From NCBI GenBank assembly GCA_028683855.1, contig JAQUHA010000002.1, positions 62,001 to 126,000 on the forward strand: a stretch of 64,000 bases of DNA, in the 5' to 3' direction. Below, in pieces: positions 32,635-41,482 of this stretch (the stretch's first letter is position 1; each line of letters begins with the position of its first letter). The notes beneath the pieces are model-generated. The model had not been told where the DNA came from. It ran no database searches and was given only the letters and a program-made list of their open reading frames with translations. The position numbers and the translations under genes are program-made. The DNA comes from Desulfuromonadaceae bacterium. GTDB lineage: Bacteria; Desulfobacterota; Desulfuromonadia; Geobacterales; Pseudopelobacteraceae.

Positions 32635-33074
32635 TTTTTACCTCGATCTTTATCCAGCTTACCCTGGTAAATGTCGTAGACAATCTTTTCTTTTTTAGCA
32701 TTCTGCAGCACAACCTGATACCGGTTGATCTGCTGAATTCTAGTTGTTCCAATCATATCGCCAGTTTTTAGAGCCCGTCCGTTTATAAGTGCATGATATG
32801 TATTGTCACTCTGGATTATCCCCTGCAGGTTGATCTCTTCTTCATTTTCAACCTGTTTGGTAGCTTTGTATCCGTTTAGTTTGGAAGTGAGAGGAACAGC
32901 GCGCTTTTTGGCTAGTTTGCCGATAAATGGGTCGCGATCCCAGGCTTTAGCGTCCTCATTCAGTATGTTCGATAGGCTTGCCGTTTTTAAGACAGGCTGT
33001 TTTTCCGCGCACCAGCCTGCCTGTGTGTAAAACAGAACCGTAACTAGATAAATGTTGAAAATATACTTAAACAT
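32631..33074 (-). CDS. PilP-like periplasmic/inner-membrane assembly protein
   Basis: A 147-aa exported protein: N-terminal signal segment with cleavage near GWCA, then a short linker and a beta domain of PilP/GspC homology-region type (INLQGIIQSDNTYHALINGR, GDMIGTTRIQQINRYQVVL). PilP links the inner-membrane PilN-PilO complex to the secretin. No lipobox is apparent, unlike typical PilP. Its start overlaps the PilO-like stop, and its stop overlaps mshL. Confidence 0.68.
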   Translation of the reverse strand: MFKYIFNIYLVTVLFYTQAGWCAEKQPVLKTASLSNILNEDAKAWDRDPFIGKLAKKRAVPLTSKLNGYKATKQVENEEEINLQGIIQSDNTYHALINGRALKTGDMIGTTRIQQINRYQVVLQNAKKEKIVYDIYQGKLDKDRGKK

Positions 33075-33586
33075 TAATTCACCGGCAGGGAAAAAACTTC
33101 AACTGTAAGTGAGGCTTTTACCACATTTTCTGAAGGAGTCAGTCTTAATTCAGCTATTCTGTTGAAACGCTCCATGTTCTGCAGTCTTCTAATATATTCC
33201 GCAGTCTGTCGAAAACTTCCAATCGTGTTTACATTGATACGGTTAGCAGCAACAGTTAAATTATTACTCGATCTTCTGTTTCTGGCTGAAGTCAGTTTTT
33301 TGTTAACCTCTGTTTTTACGTTGTGCTGAGTTAAGCCCGATTCTTTAGCAAAGCGATAAAGTGCCTCTACCACAGCGGTGCTGTCTGCCTCCGATGGAAT
33401 CAGCCTGGAAATTCGAGCCAGCTCATTTTCATCTCTGCGAACCTTATTCTTCTCGGATTCAACACGAGACAACTCTGCTCTAATCAGTTTGACTTTCTTA
33501 GAGCGATTTGTCCGGTATGAGAACATAACTACTGAGAGTATCAGCAGGTAGGCAACAAGGATTATAAGTTTACTTTGTCGTGTCAA
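33074..33586 (-). CDS. PilO-like inner-membrane protein
   Basis: A 170-aa bitopic protein with one TM (IILVAYLLILSVVMFSY) near residues 8-25, a coiled coil (KVKLIRAELSRVESEKNKVR) and a PilO-type ferredoxin-like domain. It aligns in order and shape with PilO/GspM-like proteins that dimerise with PilN. The start overlaps the PilM-PilN gene by 17 bp. Confidence 0.7.
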   Translation of the reverse strand: MTRQSKLIILVAYLLILSVVMFSYRTNRSKKVKLIRAELSRVESEKNKVRRDENELARISRLIPSEADSTAVVEALYRFAKESGLTQHNVKTEVNKKLTSARNRRSSNNLTVAANRINVNTIGSFRQTAEYIRRLQNMERFNRIAELRLTPSENVVKASLTVEVFSLPVN

Positions 33587-35027
33587 TTGACTTGACCTCG
33601 CAGTTGAATACTATTTTTAAAAACGGCTCTTTATCTTTAAATACTGTAGATATTGAAGGCTCAAGATGATTGTTAAGATACGGAGATGCGTCAAATACAG
33701 ACATGAGCTGACCTGGAATATTGGTAGTAGTAACTCTCTCGCCGAGAGGGATCAAAGCTGTAATAGTTATATTACCTATATCATCTTTAAACTTGTATTC
33801 CACGCTCTCCAGAAAAACTCCTTTTGGCAGATCGTTGGCAAGTTCCCGGAAAATCGGGTAAAAAACAAACTGTTTTGAGGTAAGTTTTTTTAAAACCTCC
33901 ATATTTTTCAAATGGCTCGGGTTTGATCTGCTTGAGCTGTCTCGCTCACCGTTTTTTTGGGTAGAATCAATCTGCTTGCGGAGAGTTTGATATTCACGTT
34001 CAGTCAGAAAAAATGCGAGCAGAGCCAATAATCCGGTTAGCACAAAAATTGAGATACCGTATGTTTTGCGTAATGGGAATCTTCTGAAGAAATCCGCCGT
34101 TGAATAGGTGACAGCAGTCCCGTTGTGCAGTGATGCAGCAAATCCTCCAAGCGGTACATAAGCGCTCTCGTTCTCCATGCCGCTCGGCATTGCAGGTGCT
34201 ATGGCAACTTCTACCGACATTGCCTCTTTAAGAGCTGTAGCAATTTCATTAAGCTCGCCAACATCGCCGCAAATCCATGCTAACTGTAGTGGAATCTGCG
34301 GATTTTCAGCCATATAATTGGAGTTTATACGGAATATTGTATTTATTATTTTGAAAAGCAACTGTTTTAATGCCTTTTCGCCATCTGCTTCAAGGTTCTC
34401 ATCGCTTCTACCCTCTTTTGTATATGGATGCCGCTCAAAATAGAGAATACCATCGGCAGATATATAATAAGCCTCTACATAGCCATCAATAATTTCATAG
34501 ATTGCATGAGCGTTGAAGATCGCCTCGCGAACAATTTTAAACGAATCCAGAATGGCGTTGATTGGTGACGTAATACTTTTGAGTTTTAATTTGTTTGCTC
34601 TGAACAGTTTGCGATAACGTTTGAGTGTTGCGGCAGGAACGTACTGAGCCATCCAATTCTGGGCTTTCTGGTCGGATGTCGTCTGTACTATTGAGAAAGA
34701 TGGAAATTCTTCATTTGACTCGGTCTTTATTTTACGATCGATTATTTTTTCGGCATCAATTTTTGAAAGTTTCGGAGTGGTATGATAGGAGATGACAACA
34801 TCATCCTGTGGGAGTATCAGGTATGCAGCATCAATCGAAGAGCCGCACTCCTTGCGTATTGTTTTTAAAATTTCCTGGAGTGGCAAACCGGTAACAGCCT
34901 CGGTGTTTTCACTCGAAGCCTTAGCTGAACCGGCGTGTTCAAAGGTCCTGTGATAACCAGGAACTCCATCCTGGCTTACGATGGCTCTTACTATGGTCTC
35001 TCGTATGTCAATTATCAGTGAGGTCAT
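33570..35027 (-). CDS. PilM-PilN fusion (inner-membrane assembly platform)
   Basis: A 485-aa protein: residues 1-300 resemble the actin-like PilM/GspL cytoplasmic domain (TSLIIDIRETIVRAIVSQDG, then IICGDV-type nucleotide loops, LAWICGDVGELNEIA), followed by a TM near 320-340 (ISIFVLTGLLALLAFFLT) and a periplasmic PilN/GspL-like domain. PilM and PilN are usually separate genes, so this is a fusion, as in some GspL-like proteins. It anchors the system to the ATPase in the inner membrane. No clean break was seen. Confidence 0.72.
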   Translation of the reverse strand: MTSLIIDIRETIVRAIVSQDGVPGYHRTFEHAGSAKASSENTEAVTGLPLQEILKTIRKECGSSIDAAYLILPQDDVVISYHTTPKLSKIDAEKIIDRKIKTESNEEFPSFSIVQTTSDQKAQNWMAQYVPAATLKRYRKLFRANKLKLKSITSPINAILDSFKIVREAIFNAHAIYEIIDGYVEAYYISADGILYFERHPYTKEGRSDENLEADGEKALKQLLFKIINTIFRINSNYMAENPQIPLQLAWICGDVGELNEIATALKEAMSVEVAIAPAMPSGMENESAYVPLGGFAASLHNGTAVTYSTADFFRRFPLRKTYGISIFVLTGLLALLAFFLTEREYQTLRKQIDSTQKNGERDSSSRSNPSHLKNMEVLKKLTSKQFVFYPIFRELANDLPKGVFLESVEYKFKDDIGNITITALIPLGERVTTTNIPGQLMSVFDASPYLNNHLEPSISTVFKDKEPFLKIVFNCEVKSIDTTK

Positions 35028-35050
35028 AATTCCGGTGTTTGTTCAGTTGT

Positions 35051-35938
35051 CTAAGGGAAATTGATAAAAACTTTATTAGTATTGTCTTGAATAAAATAGT
35101 CTACAAAATCAGATGTTTCGCTGCCTGTGCAGTTTTCACCAGCGTAATATTTAGCCTTAAATATTACCTTTCCTATCGGCAGGTATCGCTGGACTGAATC
35201 TTTTACCACAAGGGTTGTGAAATTGGGGAATGCAGCATCAGTTTTTGTTTTACATCCTATATCAAAAGTCTGGTCTCCACCCACAGTGGTGGGATCACGA
35301 TATGTTATAGCTATACGGGCACTATTACTGCCTGTAGACGTAAGGTTTTTGAACGCGAAATTACCTTGAATTCTATAAGTGGGAGCAACCTCAAGTCTAT
35401 CAAGTGCTACACATATATCATCACCTTCACAAAATGTACTTGAGCGTTCGGTATCACATTCGTCATAGTTGTGGTGAAAGCCTCCGTCAAGCCCAGCGCT
35501 TCTCAAAGCACCTGATAGATAGCGATCATCCTCAGATTTACAAAAATAATATGAAACATCCCTTCCCCACGCATCTTTAAAAACTTCTGCCGGGTCAAAT
35601 CCGCTCATATATGGCCCTTTCCAGTACGGATAGTCACAGCCAATATTTGGCTTGTTAACCAGAAGTGAAAGGCTGTATGCCTGCACGGATGTAGAATAAT
35701 TACAGAATGGCAGTTCTCCGTTGTCACCTACAAAACCGAACATAGTTCTTATACCGGTCTGTTGTGCCTTTTTATTGCCGACTATGGCAATTTTCAGCTC
35801 TTCCAACCGCTCTCTGGTAGTGGCAATCTCCTCACCCTCCCAGAATTTCCAGGCTGCCGGCACCATCATTCCTGCAAGTATGGAAATAATCGCCATGACA
35901 ACCATGACCTCAATCAGCGTAAAAGCCTTTTCTCTCAT
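35051..35938 (-). CDS. Large pseudopilin with Ala at the -1 cleavage position
   Basis: A 295-aa prepilin with a very short leader: MREKA then FTLIEVMVVMAIISILAG. The residue before F is Ala, not the canonical Gly, so prepilin-peptidase processing may be slow or different. The globular domain is GspG-like in its KGPYMSGFDPAEVFKDAWGR segment, but extended by ~130 residues, with several cysteines. It overlaps the GspF start by 4 bp. Likely a pilin-like subunit of the operon; whether major or minor cannot be told. Confidence 0.75.
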   Translation of the reverse strand: MREKAFTLIEVMVVMAIISILAGMMVPAAWKFWEGEEIATTRERLEELKIAIVGNKKAQQTGIRTMFGFVGDNGELPFCNYSTSVQAYSLSLLVNKPNIGCDYPYWKGPYMSGFDPAEVFKDAWGRDVSYYFCKSEDDRYLSGALRSAGLDGGFHHNYDECDTERSSTFCEGDDICVALDRLEVAPTYRIQGNFAFKNLTSTGSNSARIAITYRDPTTVGGDQTFDIGCKTKTDAAFPNFTTLVVKDSVQRYLPIGKVIFKAKYYAGENCTGSETSDFVDYFIQDNTNKVFINFP

Positions 35939-37152
35939 CGCATTTTTACCTGTCCAACAGATTTGTATATAGGTAAAAATACCGACAGCAGGAGGAGAAG
36001 AACCATGCCTCCAAGAACCACCATTGTGAGTGGTTCAACATAAGAGAAAACTTTCTTAATAGTTTCAGGCACTTCCTTGTCCAGAATATCGCTTGCACGA
36101 ATCAGTGTAGTCTCCATAGTTCCGGTCTTTTCGGCAATAGACATCATATCAATTACCAGCGGTTGAATATAGCCGGTACGTCGCATTGCTTCCGAAATGC
36201 TTTCGCCTGTTACGATAACCCGCGCGATAGATGCCATGCTTTCGGAAATAACGGTGTTGCCGATTACCTCGGCACCGATGGCAAAAGTCTTGTCGGCATT
36301 TATACCGGCAGCGTGGAGAGTTGCTACAATTTTGAAATAGCGGGACATATTTATCTTTATAATCAGCATACCTATTAACGGGAGCTTTAGGAGCACACCG
36401 TCAATAAGACGTTTACCTTTTGGAGATCGTTTAAAAACCTTTATGGCTATAACCAGCAGGGCTATAAATATAAACATCGGAAGATAGTAACCGCGTAAAA
36501 AGCCTGAAATCGCAATCATTATTTTTGTCGGCATAGGGAGTTCGGCCCCCATACCTGTAAGCGCTTTCAGCATCTTTGGAAAGACAAAAGTAAAAATTAC
36601 GAACATCAAAGTTCCCAAAATAGAGAGAACCGTAATTGGATAACTTAAGCTTGATTTGACCGTTTTTTTAAAATCCGCCTGCCAGGTCAGATAATTAACC
36701 AGAAAGTCAAGACTCCCTTCCAATGTTCCTGATACTTCACCAGCCCTGACCATCTGAACATAAAAGGGGGGGAATAAATTCGGAGCACCCTGCATAACCT
36801 CCGAAAGTGAAAGACCTGAATCAATACCGTTCATGACTCGCTGAGTTGCGTAGCCTATGTTCTTGTTTGAGTTGCTCTTGGTAAGAGTTTCTATCCCCTG
36901 AAGAAGCGGAATGCCCGAGCTGACTACAAGTTTAAGCAGATATGTGAAATCCAGCAGATCCTTATCCTTCAACTGCGGTTTGAACATCTCGTTGAAGCTC
37001 CCTAATCCACTAAAACCAACACCCTCTGCAGCAATAAGCGTAAGCCCCTGTTGAGCAAGAATCAGCTCCAGATCTGATTCATTTCGGGCTGATATCGTAC
37101 CCTCCTCTATTCCAGAGTTTGCATTCATAGCACGATAACTGAAAGAACCCAT
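35935..37152 (-). CDS. GspF/PilC-type inner-membrane platform protein
   Basis: A 405-aa polytopic protein with the duplicated GspF domain: FTYLLKLVVSSGIPLLQGIE and GEVSGTLEGSLDFLVNYLTW in the first half, then the TM helix VIFTFVFPKMLKALTGMGAE, and the second copy near ADKTFAIGAEVIGNTVISES with IAEKTGTMETTLIRASDILD. It holds the assembly ATPase to the membrane and coordinates filament extrusion. Its start coincides with the GspE stop (1-bp overlap). Confidence 0.88.
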   Translation of the reverse strand: MGSFSYRAMNANSGIEEGTISARNESDLELILAQQGLTLIAAEGVGFSGLGSFNEMFKPQLKDKDLLDFTYLLKLVVSSGIPLLQGIETLTKSNSNKNIGYATQRVMNGIDSGLSLSEVMQGAPNLFPPFYVQMVRAGEVSGTLEGSLDFLVNYLTWQADFKKTVKSSLSYPITVLSILGTLMFVIFTFVFPKMLKALTGMGAELPMPTKIMIAISGFLRGYYLPMFIFIALLVIAIKVFKRSPKGKRLIDGVLLKLPLIGMLIIKINMSRYFKIVATLHAAGINADKTFAIGAEVIGNTVISESMASIARVIVTGESISEAMRRTGYIQPLVIDMMSIAEKTGTMETTLIRASDILDKEVPETIKKVFSYVEPLTMVVLGGMVLLLLLSVFLPIYKSVGQVKMR

Positions 37153-38618
37153 CAGAATGTCATCCTGGTTGCATGGCTTACCTCATCGAGAGTTGTGATG
37201 CCAAGCCGCACTTTTTCAAGCGCAATCAGATGCATTTCACGGAAACCCTCGGTAATGGCGTGTATTCGGATGTCTTCAAGGCTTGCCCTTGTATTAATCA
37301 TTTCGCGGATTTTAGGGGTGATCTTTAATATTTCATAGATTACGTTACGCCCTTTAAAACCTGAATTGTCGCAGGCAGAGCACCCTTTTGCCCGGTAAAG
37401 TGTGCTGTTGGATGGATCCATGCCAAGTTTGGCGTAGTTGGGACTAAACGGCGGAACAGGCTCTTTACACTCTTCGCATAGAGAACGTACCAGGCGCTGT
37501 GCAATGATGGAATCAATTGTTGTAGATATGAGAAACGGATCAATACCGATGTCGATAATACGCGCAATAGTCGAAATTGCATCGTTCGTATGAATCGTGC
37601 TGAAAACCAGATGCCCGGTGAGTGATGCCCTGATAGCAAGTTCCGCAGTTTCGGCATCACGCATTTCACCAACAAGAATAACATCCGGATCCTGTCGTAA
37701 TATCGACTTCAGACCGCTTGCAAAGGTCAACCCGGCTTTCACATTTACCTGACATTGGCGTGCCAGCGGGAGTTGATACTCAACAGGATCTTCCAGTGTA
37801 ATTATATTCCGACTGACAGTGTTTATTATCGATAGGCAGGAGTAGAGTGTTGTTGTCTTCCCTGAACCGGTTGGTCCTGTCACCAGAATCATTCCGAAAG
37901 GGAGTTGGATGGAGGCATTCAGCTTCTCTATATCTTCTTCAAAAAAACCGAGGTTTTCCAGACCGATGCGGAGTTGCCCCTTGTCCAGCACCCTGATAAC
38001 GATGTTTTCTCCACCGAGGATCGGAAAAGTTGAAATACGGAGATCAAGCTTCCTGTTTTTATAAGGAAATTCAGCACTGCCATCCTGCGGGATTCTGGAC
38101 TCGGCAATATTCATCTGCCCCATTATTTTAAAGCGTGACACAATAGGGTTGAGCAGCTCTGTAGGCAGAAACATACTGTGCTGCAGCACACCGTCAACGC
38201 GATAGCGAATACGCACACCCTTAACATCAGGGTTAATATGTATGTCTGTAGCTGTCCGCTGGATACCGTCAATAATGATTTTTTCAACAAGGTTAACAAG
38301 GGGGGAGTGTGCCGAATCCAGCTCTTTCTTGCCGACAGAACCATCGCGCTGGAAAAGTGAACTACTCTGTTTTACAAGGTTTTCTATCTCCTGAGGTATT
38401 GCAGCGTTATACTTGTTAAGCTCAGACTCCTCCTGACTTGCACTCGAAATCGTGAGGAGCTTAAATAAATCCTTTTGGCTTATAAAACCAAGACTGAAAA
38501 GCACCGAACCGAGCAGCTCACCGCTTTTCTTCTGCTCAAGAATAGCAATATCAAGCTGTTCCTGAGTAATCAGGCCCTGATCAATCATTATGTCGCCGAT
38601 GCGTTTTTTTGGTGGCAT
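37152..38618 (-). CDS. GspE/PilB-type assembly ATPase with MshEN domain
   Basis: A 488-aa AAA-type extension ATPase powering pilus or pseudopilus assembly. An N-terminal MshEN domain (RIGDIMIDQGLITQEQLDIA, then LLGSVLFSLGFISQKDLFKL), a family known to bind c-di-GMP, precedes the ATPase core: Walker A GPTGSGKTTTLYS near residue 250, Walker B-like DVILVGEMRDAETAELAIRA, and the zinc site CEEC...CSAC. No retraction ATPase (PilT) is seen in this operon. It is the first gene of the minus-strand operon. Confidence 0.9.
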   Translation of the reverse strand: MPPKKRIGDIMIDQGLITQEQLDIAILEQKKSGELLGSVLFSLGFISQKDLFKLLTISSASQEESELNKYNAAIPQEIENLVKQSSSLFQRDGSVGKKELDSAHSPLVNLVEKIIIDGIQRTATDIHINPDVKGVRIRYRVDGVLQHSMFLPTELLNPIVSRFKIMGQMNIAESRIPQDGSAEFPYKNRKLDLRISTFPILGGENIVIRVLDKGQLRIGLENLGFFEEDIEKLNASIQLPFGMILVTGPTGSGKTTTLYSCLSIINTVSRNIITLEDPVEYQLPLARQCQVNVKAGLTFASGLKSILRQDPDVILVGEMRDAETAELAIRASLTGHLVFSTIHTNDAISTIARIIDIGIDPFLISTTIDSIIAQRLVRSLCEECKEPVPPFSPNYAKLGMDPSNSTLYRAKGCSACDNSGFKGRNVIYEILKITPKIREMINTRASLEDIRIHAITEGFREMHLIALEKVRLGITTLDEVSHATRMTF

Positions 38619-38687
38619 AAGACTTAGTACCGAACCTGTTTTAAAAGTATGAATAAAGTGAGTGCAACATATTGATTTTGTGTGACT

Positions 38688-38716
38688 GTATTAGCTTGTT
38701 GCGGTTGAATTGTCAA
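38688..38716 (-). promoter_or_regulatory. Possible sigma-70 promoter of the pilus/secretion operon
   Basis: Read on the minus strand: TTGACA (38716-38711), a 17-bp spacer and TAATAC (38693-38688), 70 bp before the gspE start. The -35 is perfect, the -10 is weak. Confidence 0.45.
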
Positions 38717-38817
38717 GAATATTGAATTTTGTGATGCAGCCGCATGGAATGCTTTATCCCTTATAATAACTATGATATAGAAGTCTCACTCATCATAAAT
38801 TGAAAGGGATTTCATAC

Positions 38818-39777
38818 GTGAATAGTAATTCCATAATATATGTAGCAGGGCATCTTGGAATGGTCGGCAGTGCAATTGTTCGGAGGTTGGAAGCGGATGG
38901 ATATAAAAATCTGCTTTTAAAATCACGAAAAGAGCTTGACCTCTGCAGTCAGGAGCAGGTCGCTAATTTTTTCAGCATTGAAAAGCCGGAGTATGTTTTT
39001 TTAGCTGCCGCACGAGTGGGGGGGATAATAGCCAACAGCAGCTACAAAGGGGAGTTTATACATGATAATCTGACGATTCAGAATAATATCATTCATAACT
39101 CCTGGCTTAACGGGGTTAAAAGACTTCTGTTTCTTGGCAGCACCTGCATTTACCCTAAATTTTCACCACAGCCTATGAAAGAGGAGTACCTTCTGACAGG
39201 CTCGCTCGAACCTACGAACGACGCATACGCCGTAGCAAAAATTGCAGGAATATATCAATGCCGCTCATATAACCAACAGTACGGAACAGAATATCTGTCA
39301 GTAATGCCAAATAACCTGTACGGCTCGAATGATAATTTTGATCTTGAGAAATCGCACGTACTCCCTGCATTAATCCGTAAAATACACGAAGCAAAGCAGA
39401 GTGGCGACAAATATGTAACTATTTGGGGGAGTGGTAATCCACTACGCGAGTTCCTTCAGGTTGATGATCTGGCTGCCGCCTGTCTGTTTCTGATGAATCT
39501 TGACGATATCAGTTACAATACGTTGCTTAATGACAAAGTTGCGCCAGCTCTCATAAATGTAGGTTCTGGTGAGGAAATCAGCATTCGTGATCTTGCGCTG
39601 CTGGTGAGGGATGTGGTTGGATTTAGCGGTGAACTTGTTTTTGATGCCGAAAAACCGGACGGATCTCCGCGAAAACTGGCTGACTCTTCAAAAATACATG
39701 AACTTGGCTGGCAACACTCTATTAAGTTGCGTGATGGTATTGTCTCGGCATATCGATGGTTTATGGAAAATTATTAG
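38818..39777 (+). CDS. fcl: GDP-L-fucose synthase
   Basis: A 319-aa extended SDR that converts GDP-4-keto-6-deoxymannose to GDP-L-fucose. It has the Rossmann motif GHLGMVGSAIVRRL, LAAARVGGIIANSSY, STCIYPKFSPQPM and catalytic YAVAKIAG. GTG 38818 is preferred, with AAAGGGA 8 nt upstream; a TTG at 38800 is in frame but lacks a site. GDP-mannose 4,6-dehydratase (gmd) is not in the window, so the substrate must come from elsewhere. First gene of the polysaccharide cluster, divergent from the pilus operon. Confidence 0.9.
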   Translation: MNSNSIIYVAGHLGMVGSAIVRRLEADGYKNLLLKSRKELDLCSQEQVANFFSIEKPEYVFLAAARVGGIIANSSYKGEFIHDNLTIQNNIIHNSWLNGVKRLLFLGSTCIYPKFSPQPMKEEYLLTGSLEPTNDAYAVAKIAGIYQCRSYNQQYGTEYLSVMPNNLYGSNDNFDLEKSHVLPALIRKIHEAKQSGDKYVTIWGSGNPLREFLQVDDLAAACLFLMNLDDISYNTLLNDKVAPALINVGSGEEISIRDLALLVRDVVGFSGELVFDAEKPDGSPRKLADSSKIHELGWQHSIKLRDGIVSAYRWFMENY

Positions 39778-39892
39778 GCGTGACGGGATCCTCTACTTTG
39801 CACAGATAAACTTATAGCTCCGAATGAATGTTAAAATTCTGATGAAACTACAGCTTCTGAGTGCTTCATTATAATTCTAAAAATTTAAAGGT

Positions 39893-39982
39893 TTGCCAAT
39901 TGCTATAAAAGAAAACCAGAATACCGAAAAGAGTCTGATTGACCATTATGTTTGGTGGAGATTTCTGTGTTTAAGATACTAA
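39893..39982 (+). pseudogene. Possible gene remnant, 29 codons
   Basis: A short open frame (TTG 39893 to TAA 39980-39982) with a protein-like sequence AIKENQNTEKSLIDHYVWWR. It ends inside the first codons of the acetyltransferase gene. It may be the decayed 5' end of a deleted sugar-biosynthesis gene in the fcl-acetyltransferase gap; a random open frame cannot be excluded. Confidence 0.25.
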
Positions 39983-40659
39983 CTAAAAATCCTGTTACAA
40001 TATTCTTTAGAAGATCGTTGTCTAAATATCTTCTTGAAAAGAAATACAAGTCTAAGAGCCTGAAAATTGGATATCTTTGTCATATAAAGAAATGTGATTT
40101 CGGTTATATGAACACTATTTATGATTACGTAAATTTATCATCTGCAGCATTGGGCGACTTCACATATATTGCCTCTGGTACGAAAATTCATAACGCTACA
40201 ATTGGAAAGTTTTGTTCCATAGGTCCAGATATTTTAATTGGTTTAGGTAAACACCCCTCAGATACTTTTGTATCAACTCATCCACTGTTTTTTTCAACTC
40301 TTGGGCAGGCTCAAAAGATAATTTGTGATCGTAATTATTTTGATGAATATTCACCAGTCACAATAGGAAATGATGTTTGGATTGGAGCCAGAAGTATTGT
40401 TCTTGACGGTATTACAATCGGAGATGGTGCTATTATCGCTGCAGGATCTATAGTAACTAAAGATGTTCCTGCGTTTGCCATAGTTGGGGGTGTCCCGGCA
40501 AAAATAATAAAATATAGATTTGAAATTTCGGAAATAATGTTTCTAAATAAATTTAAGTGGTGGGATAAGGAGATAAGCTGGCTTAGTAATAATTATAAAA
40601 TGTTACATAATATTAAGGAGTTGGCGACTAAGTATTCAGATGAGATTTCCTGTGTTTGA
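39967..40659 (+). CDS. Hexapeptide-repeat acetyltransferase (CatB/WbbJ-like)
   Basis: A 230-aa left-handed beta-helix acyltransferase that likely O-acetylates a sugar: repeats such as SSAALGDFTYIASGTKIHNA and IGKFCSIGPDILIG, the catalytic-His region (LGKHPSDTFVSTHPLFF), then VTIGNDVWIGARSIVLDG and GAIIAAGSIVTKDVPAFAI. GTG 39967 is chosen, with GGTGGAG 6 nt upstream; TTG 39952 is in frame. The gene is distinctly AT-rich compared with its neighbours, suggesting recent acquisition. The 3' end overlaps the next frame. Confidence 0.82.
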   Translation: MFKILTKNPVTIFFRRSLSKYLLEKKYKSKSLKIGYLCHIKKCDFGYMNTIYDYVNLSSAALGDFTYIASGTKIHNATIGKFCSIGPDILIGLGKHPSDTFVSTHPLFFSTLGQAQKIICDRNYFDEYSPVTIGNDVWIGARSIVLDGITIGDGAIIAAGSIVTKDVPAFAIVGGVPAKIIKYRFEISEIMFLNKFKWWDKEISWLSNNYKMLHNIKELATKYSDEISCV

Positions 40660-41482
40660 AATGCATGATTATGCCGAAGCAGGAGCACATCAAAAATGGA
40701 CCTTTTCAATTATAACGATCACCTACAACAGTGAACGCTATCTTTCTGAAACAATTGCCAGTATGCGTATGCAGGACTATCCCGACTATGAGCATATAAT
40801 AGTGGATGGTGGTTCTACAGATGGAACTTTGGATATTATACGAAATTATGCTGCTGCTGATTCCCGCGTCAGATGGATTTCAGAGCCCGACCATGGAATA
40901 TCTGATGCTATGAATAAGGGGGTTGCAATCGCTAATGGCGAGTTTATAGCACATTTGCATTCAGATGATTATTATCCCGATTCTAATGTGTTATCTGCGG
41001 TTGCTAAGAGAATCATCAATAATCCTGACTCTGTCTGGTTGACAGGTGGGGCTTTTCTTGTCGGATCAGGTGGGCAGCTTTTACAGGAAATTCATGTGCG
41101 TAATTTTTCTTATCGCAAGCTGGTAAGAGGCAATTTTATCCTTCATCCAGCTACATTCGTGCGACGCACCGTTTTTTTAAGTCTTGGCGGCTTTTCAAAA
41201 AAACTTAAATACGCCATGGATTATGAATTCTGGCTCCGTTTGGCAAAATCATCTGCCCCTGTTCCGATAGATTTGCCATTGGTCTGTTTCAGGGTTCATC
41301 AGAGTGGGGTTTCATCAGGTGAGTCGGATAAAGCTTTTGCAGAAGAGTTCTTAATACGCAGGGAATTTCTTGCCGGAAAACCGCTCCGTTTATCTGCTCA
41401 CTACCTGTATTATCTTATCAAAATTATTCGTCATAAGATTGTAGCAGGAATGCTCTTGAATAAGGCTGAGTCCGATGGGTGA
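40640..41482 (+). CDS. Family 2 glycosyltransferase
   Basis: A 280-aa GT-A enzyme: FSIITITYNSERYLSETIAS, then the nucleotide loop EHIIVDGGSTDGTLDII, and AHLHSDDYYPDSN as the metal DxD region. It transfers a sugar onto the growing surface polysaccharide or lipid carrier. ATG 40640 overlaps the acetyltransferase end by 20 bp; ATG 40661 is an alternative. Its stop overlaps the next gene. Confidence 0.82.
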   Translation: MRFPVFEMHDYAEAGAHQKWTFSIITITYNSERYLSETIASMRMQDYPDYEHIIVDGGSTDGTLDIIRNYAAADSRVRWISEPDHGISDAMNKGVAIANGEFIAHLHSDDYYPDSNVLSAVAKRIINNPDSVWLTGGAFLVGSGGQLLQEIHVRNFSYRKLVRGNFILHPATFVRRTVFLSLGGFSKKLKYAMDYEFWLRLAKSSAPVPIDLPLVCFRVHQSGVSSGESDKAFAEEFLIRREFLAGKPLRLSAHYLYYLIKIIRHKIVAGMLLNKAESDG

